A stretch of DNA of 15,898 bases from an uncultured Coriobacteriales bacterium (GTDB lineage Bacteria; Actinomycetota; Coriobacteriia; Coriobacteriales; UMGS124): assembly GCA_903789505.1 (NCBI GenBank), contig CAIFEU010000016.1:3338-19235 (forward strand). The letters are read 5' to 3'. Of the stretch, positions 8,584-15,355 are shown piece by piece. Numbering within the stretch: position 1 is the first letter of the stretch; every line of letters begins with the position of its first letter. Below the pieces are notes generated by a model. It had not been told where the DNA came from, made no database searches, and saw only the letters and a list, made by a program, of their open reading frames with translations. The translations under genes and the position numbers were made by a program.

Positions 8584-9366
8584 ATGCGCAACGAGAGCGG
8601 CGCGAGCTATATCGTCTCGCCCATGGGCGAGATCACCTGGCAGAGCGCCGCCCGGCTGCGTGAGAAGCTCAACGGGCTGATCGAGCGCGGCTACCGCACG
8701 ATCGTCGTCAACTTCGCGGACGTCTCGTTCGTCGACTCTGCGGGGCTGGCGACCATACTCGCCGCAAACCGCCGCCTCCGCTCGCGTGGGGGCACCCTCA
8801 TGCTCGTGAACGTGCCCGACCAGATCATGCGCGCGCTCAACCAGGCGCGCCTGTGCGAGATCATCCCGACGCGCGGCGAGCGGCCCCGGTCGCATCGCAT
8901 CATGCCCGAGCCCATGAGCAAGCCGACGTTCATGAGGACGCTGTCGGTGCCGTGCGAGGCATGCCGGATGAGCGAGACCCGCAAGATCGTCACCGAGCTC
9001 ATCGACGGCTTTGACCTGCCGCGCGAGGAGGTGTTCGACCTGACGCTCGCGTTCGGCGAGGCTCTGGGAAACGCCTTTGACCACGGGGGAGCCAGGTCCG
9101 ACGGTGCCTGCGACCCGGGGACGGTCACGGTGAGCGTGGAGCGGTTCTGCGACCGGGTCGTGATTGAGGTCACCGACTGCGGGTGCGGCATGCGCTTCGA
9201 GCAGGGCGACGCCCTGCCGGAGGCGTCGGAGACCCGCGGGCGCGGCATCCGCCTCATGACCATGCTGGTAGACAGCGTTTCCATCGAGCCCAAGCCCGGC
9301 GGTCGCGGCACGATGGTGCGGCTGGTCAAGATGACCGACCCCTGCAACGCCCAGCAGGAGGCGTGA
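8584..9366 (+). CDS. STAS antagonist fused to RsbW-like HATPase kinase
   Basis: 260 residues in two parts. Residues 1-105 form a STAS domain like RsbV/SpoIIAA, with the phosphorylatable serine S52 in FVDSAGLA. After a linker (about 105-125), residues 125-255 form a GHKL ATPase domain like RsbW/SpoIIAB, with N-box E159 and N163, the DCGCG box (D198, G200, G202) and RGRGIRL (219-224). In known circuits these are separate proteins: the kinase binds a target or phosphorylates the antagonist, and a PP2C phosphatase resets it. Here both are in one chain, downstream of a matching PP2C gene. The ATG at 8584 has only GAGAGG, about ten bases upstream; longer in-frame starts would add an Arg-rich stretch unlike any domain. 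A 267-bp gap from the phosphatase gene shows no clear promoter. No sigma factor is adjacent. Confidence 0.88.
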   Translation: MRNESGASYIVSPMGEITWQSAARLREKLNGLIERGYRTIVVNFADVSFVDSAGLATILAANRRLRSRGGTLMLVNVPDQIMRALNQARLCEIIPTRGERPRSHRIMPEPMSKPTFMRTLSVPCEACRMSETRKIVTELIDGFDLPREEVFDLTLAFGEALGNAFDHGGARSDGACDPGTVTVSVERFCDRVVIEVTDCGCGMRFEQGDALPEASETRGRGIRLMTMLVDSVSIEPKPGGRGTMVRLVKMTDPCNAQQEA

Positions 9367-9370
9367 GGCA

Positions 9371-9385
9371 GGGGCGTACCGCCCC
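9371..9385. other. Short hairpin between convergent genes
   Basis: GGGGCG and CGCCCC pair perfectly around TAC just after the STAS-kinase stop. There is no T run on either side, so it is at most a weak terminator for the facing genes. Confidence 0.35.
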
Positions 9386-9452
9386 GACCCTCATGCCCAT
9401 CGTACGCTCGTCGCGTCGCGAGAGTCCTCGGACGACGTTAGCGTTGGCAGTC

Positions 9453-10052
9453 TCAGACGTGCGCGCCCTCGAGGGACAGCAGAATCTGCTTCCGCTGCGT
9501 TCCCCCCGCATATCCCGTCAGGCTTCCGTCCGCCCCGAGCACCCGATGGCAGGGGATGAGAATCGAGATGGGGTTCCTCCCGACCGCCGCACCGACAGCC
9601 CGCGCGGATGCCTTCCTGCCGGTCTTGGCGGCGATGCTGCGGGCGACCTGACCGTACGTCGTCGTCCGCCCGTAGGGAATCGAGAGGAGCTCGCGCCAGA
9701 CGCGCCTCTGGAAGTCCGTGCCCACCGGGCGCAGGGGTGGAAGCCATGTCGGCTCCTCGCCGGCGAAGTACGCGTCCAGCCACGCCGCCGCCTCATCCAG
9801 CGTCGCATCCTCGCCGGGCTGCGCCTGTGCGCTTGCCCCGAGGTTCGCGCGGTCGTGCTTCTGCCCGTCGAACCAGGCGCCCACGAGCTTCCCGTCGCGC
9901 TGCGCGAGGGTCATCCAGCCGAGGGGCGACTCGTAGGAGAGGGTCAGGGCCTCCTGCGCGGGGCCGGGGGAGGAGGGGGCCTGGCCTTGCGTCCTCCCAG
10001 AGCCAAAGCAGGTGCCCACGACGCCGTCCCTCTCGCGCCCCTCGTCGCCCAT
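9453..10052 (-). CDS. ogt: Methylated-DNA-protein-cysteine methyltransferase
   Basis: A 199-residue suicide repair protein that moves the alkyl group from O6-alkylguanine (and O4-alkylthymine) in DNA to its own cysteine. The active site is PCHRV with C168. It is preceded by the DNA-binding helix RAVGAAVGRNPIS (151-163), and YGRTTTYGQVA (127-137) marks the conserved core; G180-Y181 follow in the C-terminal part. Residues 1-35 are a poorly conserved extension before the N-terminal domain begins at ALTLSYESPLG. The ATG at 10052 has GGGGAGGAG at a good distance. It lies 217 bp downstream of lysR on the same strand; a TATAGA box at about 10085-10080 could be its own -10. It converges on the STAS-kinase gene. 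Confidence 0.93.
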   Translation of the reverse strand: MGDEGRERDGVVGTCFGSGRTQGQAPSSPGPAQEALTLSYESPLGWMTLAQRDGKLVGAWFDGQKHDRANLGASAQAQPGEDATLDEAAAWLDAYFAGEEPTWLPPLRPVGTDFQRRVWRELLSIPYGRTTTYGQVARSIAAKTGRKASARAVGAAVGRNPISILIPCHRVLGADGSLTGYAGGTQRKQILLSLEGAHV

Positions 10053-10269
10053 CGTTCGCTCCTCCCCGCGAGCTGGTATCTATAAGCGGCATGAAAGCAC
10101 GTTTGCGTCGCGCACGCCAGCCCGGCGGAAGGGGGTCGGAGGCGTCTGCGTCGGCTCGTCGTGCGACACAAGCGGTAGGTTGGCGTTTGGAAGACAGGCC
10201 CAGTCCACTCGGCACGCTTGCGTTTTGCGGCAGGACCGGAGCCCCACCTTGTGACGGGCATGTGCGGCA

Positions 10270-11163
10270 TCAACGCCTCCTTGCCTGGGCCAGGGAGTCC
10301 CGCAACGCCTTCGCCGCGGGGCTCTTCGTACGGCTCGAGAAGAACAGGCAGATGCTCGTCTCCACGCGGGGCGCCAGCGGCCGTGAGACCACATAGTCAC
10401 CGTAGCAGTTGTTGCCGGTGAACGAGTGCAGGACCGCGCAGCCCAACCCGCAGGCGATGCGCAGCAGGTTGCCCTCGAACTCGGGGTAGTACTCGTCGCC
10501 TTGGGGGAGGTCGCGCGCATCGAACAGGACGCGATCAAGGTCCTGGTCATGCACGACGTCTCTTTGCGCGAGAGGGCTTGATTTCGGCAACAGCACCACG
10601 AGGGGGTACGAGCGCAGCCGATAGTGCTCGAGCGCAGAGTTCTTGCGTGTCTCCATGCACACGAAGGCATCGATGCGCCCCTGTTCGGACATGAGAAACA
10701 GCTCGTGGTTCGAGGCGCTTCTCGGCTCGAACGCAATGCCTGGATGGTCTCTCAGGAACGCATCAAAGGTCTGCACCAGCAGCTGTGGGTCGCAGTTGCG
10801 AAGGAACCCCACCCGCAAGGGCCCCGCTTTCCCTTGCAGATACGCGTGCATGTTACGAGTTGCCTCTTCCAGCGAGCCGATCGCCTTGGTGGCAAGCGGA
10901 AGAAGATACTTCCCGGCGTCCGTTAGCGTGACGGGCTTTGTCGAGCGGTCGATCAACTCGACGCCCAGGCTCTTCTCCAGAAGATGGACCTGCTTGGTCA
11001 CTGCCGTTTGCGAAATGGCGAGCGCCGAGGCGGCTTGCGTAAAACCGCCTTCGTTCGCAACTGCCGCAAAGCACTCAAGCCGTCGAGCCCCCAGCCTATC
11101 CCCTCCGAATGCATCGTACGGCGGGGCCTGCGTGTCGTGTCTCGCCTGCTCAAGACTCCCCAT
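10270..11163 (-). CDS. LysR-family transcriptional regulator
   Basis: A 297-residue protein with the LysR winged helix-turn-helix at about 27-86 (RRLECFAAVANEGGFTQAA, then the recognition helix around SQTAVTKQV) and a periplasmic-binding-protein-like effector domain from about 113 (GPLRVGFLRNCDPQ). It should bind DNA as a dimer or tetramer and respond to a small molecule that cannot be named. About 25 residues precede the usual LysR start; the ATG at 11163 has only AGGA some 12 bases upstream, so the true start could differ. It is divergent from the YczE-like gene, the usual arrangement for a LysR regulator and its target. The gene itself appears intact although the putative target is broken. 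Confidence 0.92.
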   Translation of the reverse strand: MGSLEQARHDTQAPPYDAFGGDRLGARRLECFAAVANEGGFTQAASALAISQTAVTKQVHLLEKSLGVELIDRSTKPVTLTDAGKYLLPLATKAIGSLEEATRNMHAYLQGKAGPLRVGFLRNCDPQLLVQTFDAFLRDHPGIAFEPRSASNHELFLMSEQGRIDAFVCMETRKNSALEHYRLRSYPLVVLLPKSSPLAQRDVVHDQDLDRVLFDARDLPQGDEYYPEFEGNLLRIACGLGCAVLHSFTGNNCYGDYVVSRPLAPRVETSICLFFSSRTKSPAAKALRDSLAQARRR

Positions 11164-11577
11164 CTATTCGCGTCCGTCCTATCCGACCTGGGATCACCCG
11201 GAGCTCAGGTGTAGTGGCCGACTGACCATGAGCTTAGGTTATTAAATGATGACAATATTATATTTGTGAGTTCTATTCCCGCATTCTAAGGTGAAAAGAG
11301 GGGCGTGCCGTCGACGGCAGCACTGCTTGCGAACTGTCTCCAAAGCTTTCGTGAGAATCCATGAACGCAGGCGACGATTGGCTGCGTGACCAGGTTGCGA
11401 CGCGCTGTCGTGCAGACTGGCATGTGCTCTCGTGCTGCAGGCGGACAGGGGAGTGGCAAGAAAGACATGACGTGGATTTCCGATTCTAGGATGAACGAGG
11501 AGGCCACCGTTGGGGCGGCGGGTTGCACCAAACCGAAGAGCACTGCTTCGAGCTCCGAAAAGCCAAGGTCCCACGGC
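11164..11577. other. Divergent intergenic region between lysR and the YczE-like gene
   Basis: This 414-bp stretch has no convincing gene. An AT-rich island at about 11236-11275 holds the likely control sites: TATAAT on the minus strand (11262-11257), a plausible -10 for lysR with a weak -35, and the interrupted dyad TATT-N10-AATA (11240-11257), a candidate LysR operator. The remainder (11290-11577) can be read in frame with the YczE-like gene (for example from ATG 11491), but that stretch lacks the composition of a membrane protein. Confidence 0.4.
11257..11262 (-). promoter_or_regulatory. Candidate lysR -10 box
   Basis: A perfect TATAAT on the minus strand in an AT-rich island about 95 bases before the lysR start. 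No good -35 is found 17-18 bases upstream, which would fit an activated or autoregulated promoter. Confidence 0.35.
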
Positions 11578-12222
11578 ATGCCAACGAGAGTTAGGAGCTA
11601 CGTATTTGGGCTGAACAGCCTGGCAATAGGCATCGTGCTCAACACGCGCAGCGGATTGGGCGTTGCCGCATTCACGAGCTCGGCATACGCGTTCAGCAGC
11701 ATCTGCTCTCTCAGCCTTGGGATGGCCACCGCTCTCATCTACCTGGTGCTCGTCGCCGCTCAGCTGGCTCTGCTGCGCGAGGCAAATCCTGCGGTGCTCC
11801 TGTAAATCCCGTTTTCCTTTGTGTTCGGCTTCGTCGTCGACATATATGATGCGCTGCTGCCCACGTGGAGGCTCTCTGTAGCGGGACAGTACGCCCTTCT
11901 TGTGGCGGCGATACTGTGCACCGCGTGGGGCGTGACGCTGAGCGTTCGCGCCAACTTCGTGGTCGCGCCGCCCGACGGCATGGTGCAAACGATCTCGCGC
12001 GTGTCCGGTCGCGACTACGGCCTGGTGAAGAACCTGTTTGACCTCACCATGGTCGGGATTACCCTTGCGATGTGCCTCGGCACCGGCAGCCCCCTCTATG
12101 GGCTGGGGGTCGGGACCGTACTGTCCGCCATTCTCAACGGTCGCTTGATCTGCCTATTCGAGATGGCTTTGAACCGCGCTGCGAAGGGTCATCGAGCAGA
12201 CGATGCGTCTGTGCGGTGCTAG
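11578..12222 (+). pseudogene. YczE/YitT-like membrane protein broken by an in-frame TAA
   Basis: Reading from ATG 11578 gives 75 residues of hydrophobic protein, a TAA at 11803-11805, and then 138 more residues in the same frame to TAG at 12220. The joined product would be about 214 residues with about five to six membrane helices, the size of YczE-type membrane proteins (related to the YitT group). Typical features are the N-terminal GLNSLAIGIVL helix, then RSGLGVAAF, and near the end PLYGLGVGTVLSAILNGRLI. The residues on both sides of the stop (NPAVLL and IPFSFVFGFVVDIYD) continue one helix, so a single CAA-to-TAA change is the simplest cause. The function of the family is unclear. ATG 11491 is an alternative start. 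No recognisable terminator follows. Confidence 0.8.
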
Positions 12223-12334
12223 CCTAGCTCCGCGCGCGATCTCATGGGCGCTATGTGACGCAGACAACGCATGCTTGCCTAGGAATCAGTTGTGGAGATG
12301 AGGGGATAAAACACGTCCCCGACCAATCGGTACA

Positions 12335-12363
12335 TTGAATTCATTGTCCTCGCCCCGTATAAT
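12335..12363 (+). promoter_or_regulatory. Promoter of the first tRNA-Val
   Basis: TTGAAT (12335-12340) and a perfect TATAAT (12358-12363) are 17 bases apart, about 33 bases before the tRNA. The rest of 12223-12334 shows nothing recognisable. Confidence 0.82.
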
Positions 12364-12395
12364 TCATCAAGTCAGTTGGTACGGATTTGTTTTTC

Positions 12396-12471
12396 GGGCG
12401 TTTAGCTCAGGGGGATGAGCGCTTCCCTGACACGGAAGAGGTCACAAGTTCAAATCTTGTAACGCCCACCA
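12396..12471 (+). tRNA. tRNA-Val(GAC), copy 1
   Basis: GGGCGTT pairs with AACGCCC, followed by A and an encoded CCA. The anticodon stem CTTCC/GGAAG encloses CTGACAC, giving GAC for valine GTC/GTT codons. All 76 bases are the same as in the copy at 13231. Confidence 0.97.
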
Positions 12472-12479
12472 CAAACTAC

Positions 12480-12519
12480 GAGGCCAGAGGCTTGAGTCTC
12501 TGACCTCTTTTCTTTTTTT
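12480..12519 (+). terminator. Terminator after tRNA-Val copy 1
   Basis: GAGG-C-CAGAG (12480-12489) pairs with CTCTG-A-CCTC (12498-12507), with one mismatch, followed by TTTTCTTTTTTT. Confidence 0.82.
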
Positions 12520-12625
12520 GAATCTGCGGCGAAGCAGACGCTTCCCGCCCCAGGTGGGCATTGCATGCTAGAAGCGATTCGTGCTTTATTGGCCACCTCG
12601 TCCAGTCATCCCTGCCTGCGCTCAT

Positions 12626-12652
12626 GGTGTCTTCGCGGCTGGCGACGTCACT
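12626..12652 (+). other. Possible fragment of a flavoprotein reductase motif
   Basis: The bases encode GVFAAGDVT in one frame, which matches the FAD-binding motif near the C terminus of thioredoxin reductase-like enzymes. No flanking similarity is visible, so it may be a tiny relic or chance. Confidence 0.2.
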
Positions 12653-12722
12653 CTTCTCTCCATCCTGCGTCTCATCCAAGCGGACCATCTACCAGTGCTC
12701 CGCTCGAAAGAGCCCGAGACAG

Positions 12723-13126
12723 AACGTGACGCTCGTGAACGGACGCTGGCACGTCGGCAAGGGCGAACTCATCAAACAGGCGCCAATGCAGGACGCCCCC
12801 GTCAGCATCTACTATGAGTGCAAGGAAACTTCGGAGGAGAACAACGTAGCCTCTCTGAGAATGGGAAGCACTGGTATGACAGCCCCGCGACATACGAGAA
12901 CGGGGAATTTGACATCGTGACCGTGACCCGCGACTCCAAGGGATGCATCTTCTACGAGGCCATATTCCGCTCGACTCTCGTTACGACAAAGATGATAAGG
13001 AGGAGATGGATCGGGTGAAGCGTGCCGGTCTTGCAAGCTGCGTACGGCCTCTTCTCGTGCTCGGGCTTCGAGGGAACCCCTCCGGAGGGCACGTGGCTCA
13101 TCGACATTGAGGAGCAGTACCGGTAG
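12723..13126 (+). pseudogene. Frameshifted remnant of an unknown gene
   Basis: Four segments of protein-like sequence follow one another in changing frames: VTLVNGRWHVGKGELIKQ onward (12723-12857), NGKHWYDSPATYENGEFDIV onward (12857-12967), RYDKDDKEEMDRVKRA (about 12961-13035) and LQAAYGLFSCSGFEGTPPEG to EEQYR and TAG (13031-13126). Together they would make roughly 130 residues, rich in beta-strand-like and charged stretches. At least three frameshifts are needed. I do not recognise the family. It lies between two identical tRNA-Val genes, in DNA of lower GC content than the neighbouring genes, which suggests decayed foreign or accessory DNA. The upstream end, anywhere in 12520-12722, cannot be fixed. 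Confidence 0.5.
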
Positions 13127-13174
13127 CCCAATCCCAAACCTGAATGGCGATGTTGTGAACTTGAGTCTCGCCCC

Positions 13175-13204
13175 GTGTCAGTGGACCGGGTCTGCTAGTA
13201 TAAC
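13175..13204 (+). promoter_or_regulatory. Promoter of the second tRNA-Val
   Basis: TATAAC (13199-13204) is a fair -10 box, with GTGTCA (13175-13180) 18 bases upstream as the -35. The promoter differs in sequence from that of copy 1. Confidence 0.5.
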
Positions 13205-13230
13205 TCTTCGCCGATGCAAGCGGCAGATAT

Positions 13231-13306
13231 GGGCGTTTAGCTCAGGGGGATGAGCGCTTCCCTGACACGGAAGAGGTCACAAGTTCAAATCTTGTAACGC
13301 CCACCA
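13231..13306 (+). tRNA. tRNA-Val(GAC), copy 2
   Basis: Same 76 bases as copy 1, with acceptor, anticodon GAC and encoded CCA. The flanking bases on both sides differ from those of copy 1, so only the tRNA itself is shared. Confidence 0.97.
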
Positions 13307-13317
13307 TTGATTAATTT

Positions 13318-13350
13318 GCCCGAGAGTGGAAATCACTCTCGGGCTTTTTT
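13318..13350 (+). terminator. Terminator after tRNA-Val copy 2
   Basis: A perfect 11-bp stem (13318-13328 with 13334-13344) around GAAAT, followed by six T. Confidence 0.95.
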
Positions 13351-13631
13351 GTATATCGTCACACGAATCGAAGACTGTTCGTTTGCCCCACCATCTTTCT
13401 CGAAATGAAAACGGTTTGTAGAACGCTGTCGCTGGACCTCAGCGGCTGCGTTTGTGTGCATCGGTCCATACCAGATTGCACATCTTGCCGCACGACGCCT
13501 GCGGGGAGATTTGCTCCGTCGCGGTCGTGTCGAGCGTGGCGCCTCGGCCCCGGGTCGCTTTGGCTGATGTATCGTGGGGGAGCAGAGCCGGGCATTTCCG
13601 GCGAACGCCTCGCAGTCGATGGGAGCGTCTC
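13351..13631. other. Intergenic region before rmlA
   Basis: No gene is supported here. The rmlA frame is open upstream to 13452, but the added residues resemble nothing in the family. No convincing promoter pair was found. Confidence 0.4.
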
Positions 13632-14528
13632 ATGAAGGGCATCATTCTCGCGGGCGGCAGCGGTACGCGCCTCTACCCGCTCACCAAGGTGACGAGCAAG
13701 CAGCTGTTGCCGGTCTACGACAAGCCGATGATCTACTACCCGCTCTCCGTGCTCATGATGGCGGGGATTCGCGACATCTTGATCATCTCGACCCCAAAGG
13801 ACCTGCCCAACTTTCGTGCGCTGCTCGGTGACGGCTCGTCGCTGGGGGTGAGCGTCTCCTATGCCGAGCAGCCGCGCCCCGAGGGGTTGGCGCAGGCGTT
13901 CATCCTGGGCGAGCGCTTCATCGACGGAGAGCCGTGCGCACTCGTGCTCGGGGACAACATCTTCTACGGGGGCGGGCTGGGCTCGTTGCTCTCCGACGCG
14001 GTCGCACGCGCCGAGGGGAATGCGGGCGCCACGGTCTTTGGATATCACGTCGACGACCCTGAGCGCTTCGGCGTCGTGGAGTTCGACAAGGACCTTAACG
14101 TGGTCTCGATTGAGGAGAAGCCCGCGCACCCCAAGAGCAACTACGCGGTCACAGGGCTGTACTTCTACGACGAACGCGTCTGCGACCTCGCGCGTCGCGT
14201 GAGGCCCTCCGCGCGCGGCGAGCTTGAGATCACCGACCTCAACCGCCTCTACCTGGAGGAGGGTCTGCTCAAGGTCGTCACACTGGGGCGCGGCTTCGCA
14301 TGGCTCGATACGGGGACGATGGAGTCGCTCTACGACGCGACCGACTTCGTGCGTGCGGTCGAGCGCAGCCAGGGTGTGCTGATCTGCGCCCCGGAGGAGG
14401 TCGCGTGGCGCAATGGCTGGATCGACACCGCGACGCTGCTGCGTGCGGCACAGGAGTACGGCAAGTCCAGCTATGGCGCCCACCTGCGGCAGGTCGCCGA
14501 GGGTCGCGTCATCTCGCAGCGCGGGTGA
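13632..14528 (+). CDS. rmlA: Glucose-1-phosphate thymidylyltransferase
   Basis: A 298-residue enzyme that joins dTTP and glucose 1-phosphate to give dTDP-glucose, the first step of dTDP-rhamnose and related sugars. Family marks are the nucleotide loop LAGGSGTRLYPLT (6-18), the lysine in SKQLLPVYDKPM (K23), GDNIFYG (107-113), the sugar-binding EEKP (161-164), AVTGLYFYD (172-180) and LDTGT (225-229). Length and C-terminal helix (NGWIDTATL) match RmlA. The ATG at 13632 has GGGAG seven bases upstream and gives the standard N terminus MKGIILAGG. No rmlB, rmlC or rmlD is in the window, so the rest of the pathway must be elsewhere; a glycosyltransferase lies 0.8 kb downstream beyond three tRNA genes. 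Confidence 0.96.
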   Translation: MKGIILAGGSGTRLYPLTKVTSKQLLPVYDKPMIYYPLSVLMMAGIRDILIISTPKDLPNFRALLGDGSSLGVSVSYAEQPRPEGLAQAFILGERFIDGEPCALVLGDNIFYGGGLGSLLSDAVARAEGNAGATVFGYHVDDPERFGVVEFDKDLNVVSIEEKPAHPKSNYAVTGLYFYDERVCDLARRVRPSARGELEITDLNRLYLEEGLLKVVTLGRGFAWLDTGTMESLYDATDFVRAVERSQGVLICAPEEVAWRNGWIDTATLLRAAQEYGKSSYGAHLRQVAEGRVISQRG

Positions 14529-14694
14529 GCAACTCGCCGGCAGGCGGCACGTCGGCGGGCCGCATGCGCGGAGGTCGGCTCGGCGGCGTGGTGGTAGGCC
14601 GTCTGGCACCCATGGCCTTCTTGACCGGTGGTGGGATGCAATTGTGAACGCCCTGTGTATCGACACTGCATTTTGAGCAATTGCAAATTCGTGC

Positions 14695-14723
14695 TTGCGC
14701 CACCAGGGGACATCACGTATATT
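14695..14723 (+). promoter_or_regulatory. Promoter of tRNA-Gly copy 1
   Basis: TTGCGC (14695-14700) and TATATT (14718-14723) are 17 bases apart, 15 bases before the tRNA. The rest of 14529-14694 holds no gene or terminator that I can support. Confidence 0.68.
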
Positions 14724-14737
14724 GATTCCTCGGTTAC

Positions 14738-14813
14738 GCGGACATGGCTCAGTTGGTAGAGCACAACCTTGCCAAGGTTGGGGTCGCGGGTTCGAGTCCC
14801 GTTGTCCGCTCCA
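14738..14813 (+). tRNA. tRNA-Gly(GCC), copy 1
   Basis: GCGGACA pairs with TGTCCGC, followed by T and an encoded CCA. The anticodon stem CAACC/GGTTG encloses TTGCCAA, giving GCC for glycine GGC/GGT codons. Confidence 0.97.
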
Positions 14814-14823
14814 TTGTGTACTC

Positions 14824-14848
14824 AAGGGCCGAAGAGATTCGGCCCTTT
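14824..14848 (+). terminator. Terminator after tRNA-Gly copy 1
   Basis: A perfect 10-bp stem (14824-14833 with 14838-14847) around GAGA. The T run is short (TTT), so some readthrough into tRNA-Cys is possible. Confidence 0.75.
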
Positions 14849-14901
14849 GTATCGATAGAGTTCGTGCGTCATCATAGCGTTATGCTCGTCGCGTTACCAT
14901 T

Positions 14902-14975
14902 GGTGACGTAGCCAAGTGGTAAGGCAGAGGCCTGCAAAGCCTTTACCCCCGGTTCGAATCCGGGCGTCACCTCCA
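14902..14975 (+). tRNA. tRNA-Cys(GCA)
   Basis: GGTGACG pairs with CGTCACC, followed by T and an encoded CCA. The anticodon loop CTGCAAA gives GCA. No strong promoter lies in the 53 bases after the preceding terminator, so it may rely on readthrough. It is only three bases from tRNA-Gly copy 2, so the two are surely co-transcribed. Confidence 0.97.
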
Positions 14976-14978
14976 TGT

Positions 14979-15054
14979 GCGGACATGGCTCAGTTGGTAG
15001 AGCACAACCTTGCCAAGGTTGGGGTCGCGGGTTCGAGTCCCGTTGTCCGCTCCA
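14979..15054 (+). tRNA. tRNA-Gly(GCC), copy 2
   Basis: The same 76 bases as copy 1, with acceptor, anticodon GCC and encoded CCA. It is placed directly after tRNA-Cys and is processed from the same precursor. Confidence 0.97.
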
Positions 15055-15066
15055 TTCACCTTTGAG

Positions 15067-15092
15067 GAGGCCCACGCATGTGGGCCTCTTTT
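15067..15092 (+). terminator. Terminator after the tRNA-Cys/tRNA-Gly pair
   Basis: A perfect 9-bp stem (15067-15075 with 15080-15088) around GCAT, followed by four T. Confidence 0.93.
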
Positions 15093-15355
15093 CGTATCCG
15101 AGACCACGCGGTTGCGGGGTCTCTCCCGTGGCGCCCCCGGATGGATTGCCCGGCGTGGACCCGCAGGCTTCACAATCTCGTCCGCGACGAGGTCTGGCGC
15201 ATCCGTGACCTGCCACGGTTCTCTGTCCGGGCTTCGTTGCATTGGGCTACACTTTGGTCGGGGGCGGGCTCGCCAGACATCGTGGCTCGCAGGAACATTC
15301 GTCGTCTGCCCAGCTCATTTGTTGTGCGAAGGGAAGGCGCTGGGGGGAGACGGTC
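15093..15355. other. Intergenic region before the glycosyltransferase
   Basis: No gene or RNA is recognised. TACACT at 15248-15253 could be a -10 box but lacks a matching -35. GGGGGGAG at 15342-15349 is the ribosome binding site of the next gene. Confidence 0.35.

Noticed and set aside
6340..9084. A 914-codon open frame on the minus strand
   Set aside because: It lies opposite the PP2C and STAS-kinase genes, whose motifs are clear, and its product is Arg/His/Asp-rich with no domain. Long antisense frames are common in GC-rich coding DNA.
11803..11805. Stop-codon recoding (for example a reassigned or selenocysteine-type codon) in the YczE-like gene
   Set aside because: The codon is TAA, not TGA, and no recoding element is visible; a nonsense mutation is simpler.
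12561..12920. A complete 119-codon gene between the tRNA-Val copies
   Set aside because: Only its later part looks coding, and the coding signal then moves to other frames, so it is treated as part of a remnant.
14671..14690. Palindrome-like GCAATTGC with flanking TTT and AAA as an operator
   Set aside because: The symmetry is only eight bases and the flanks do not match, and it lies upstream of a constitutive-type tRNA promoter.
13359..14825. 488-codon minus-strand open frame opposite rmlA and tRNA-Gly
   Set aside because: It reads through an antisense tRNA and shadows rmlA. The NGTRTRDPN-like peptide near tRNA-Gly is only the reverse translation of a tRNA.
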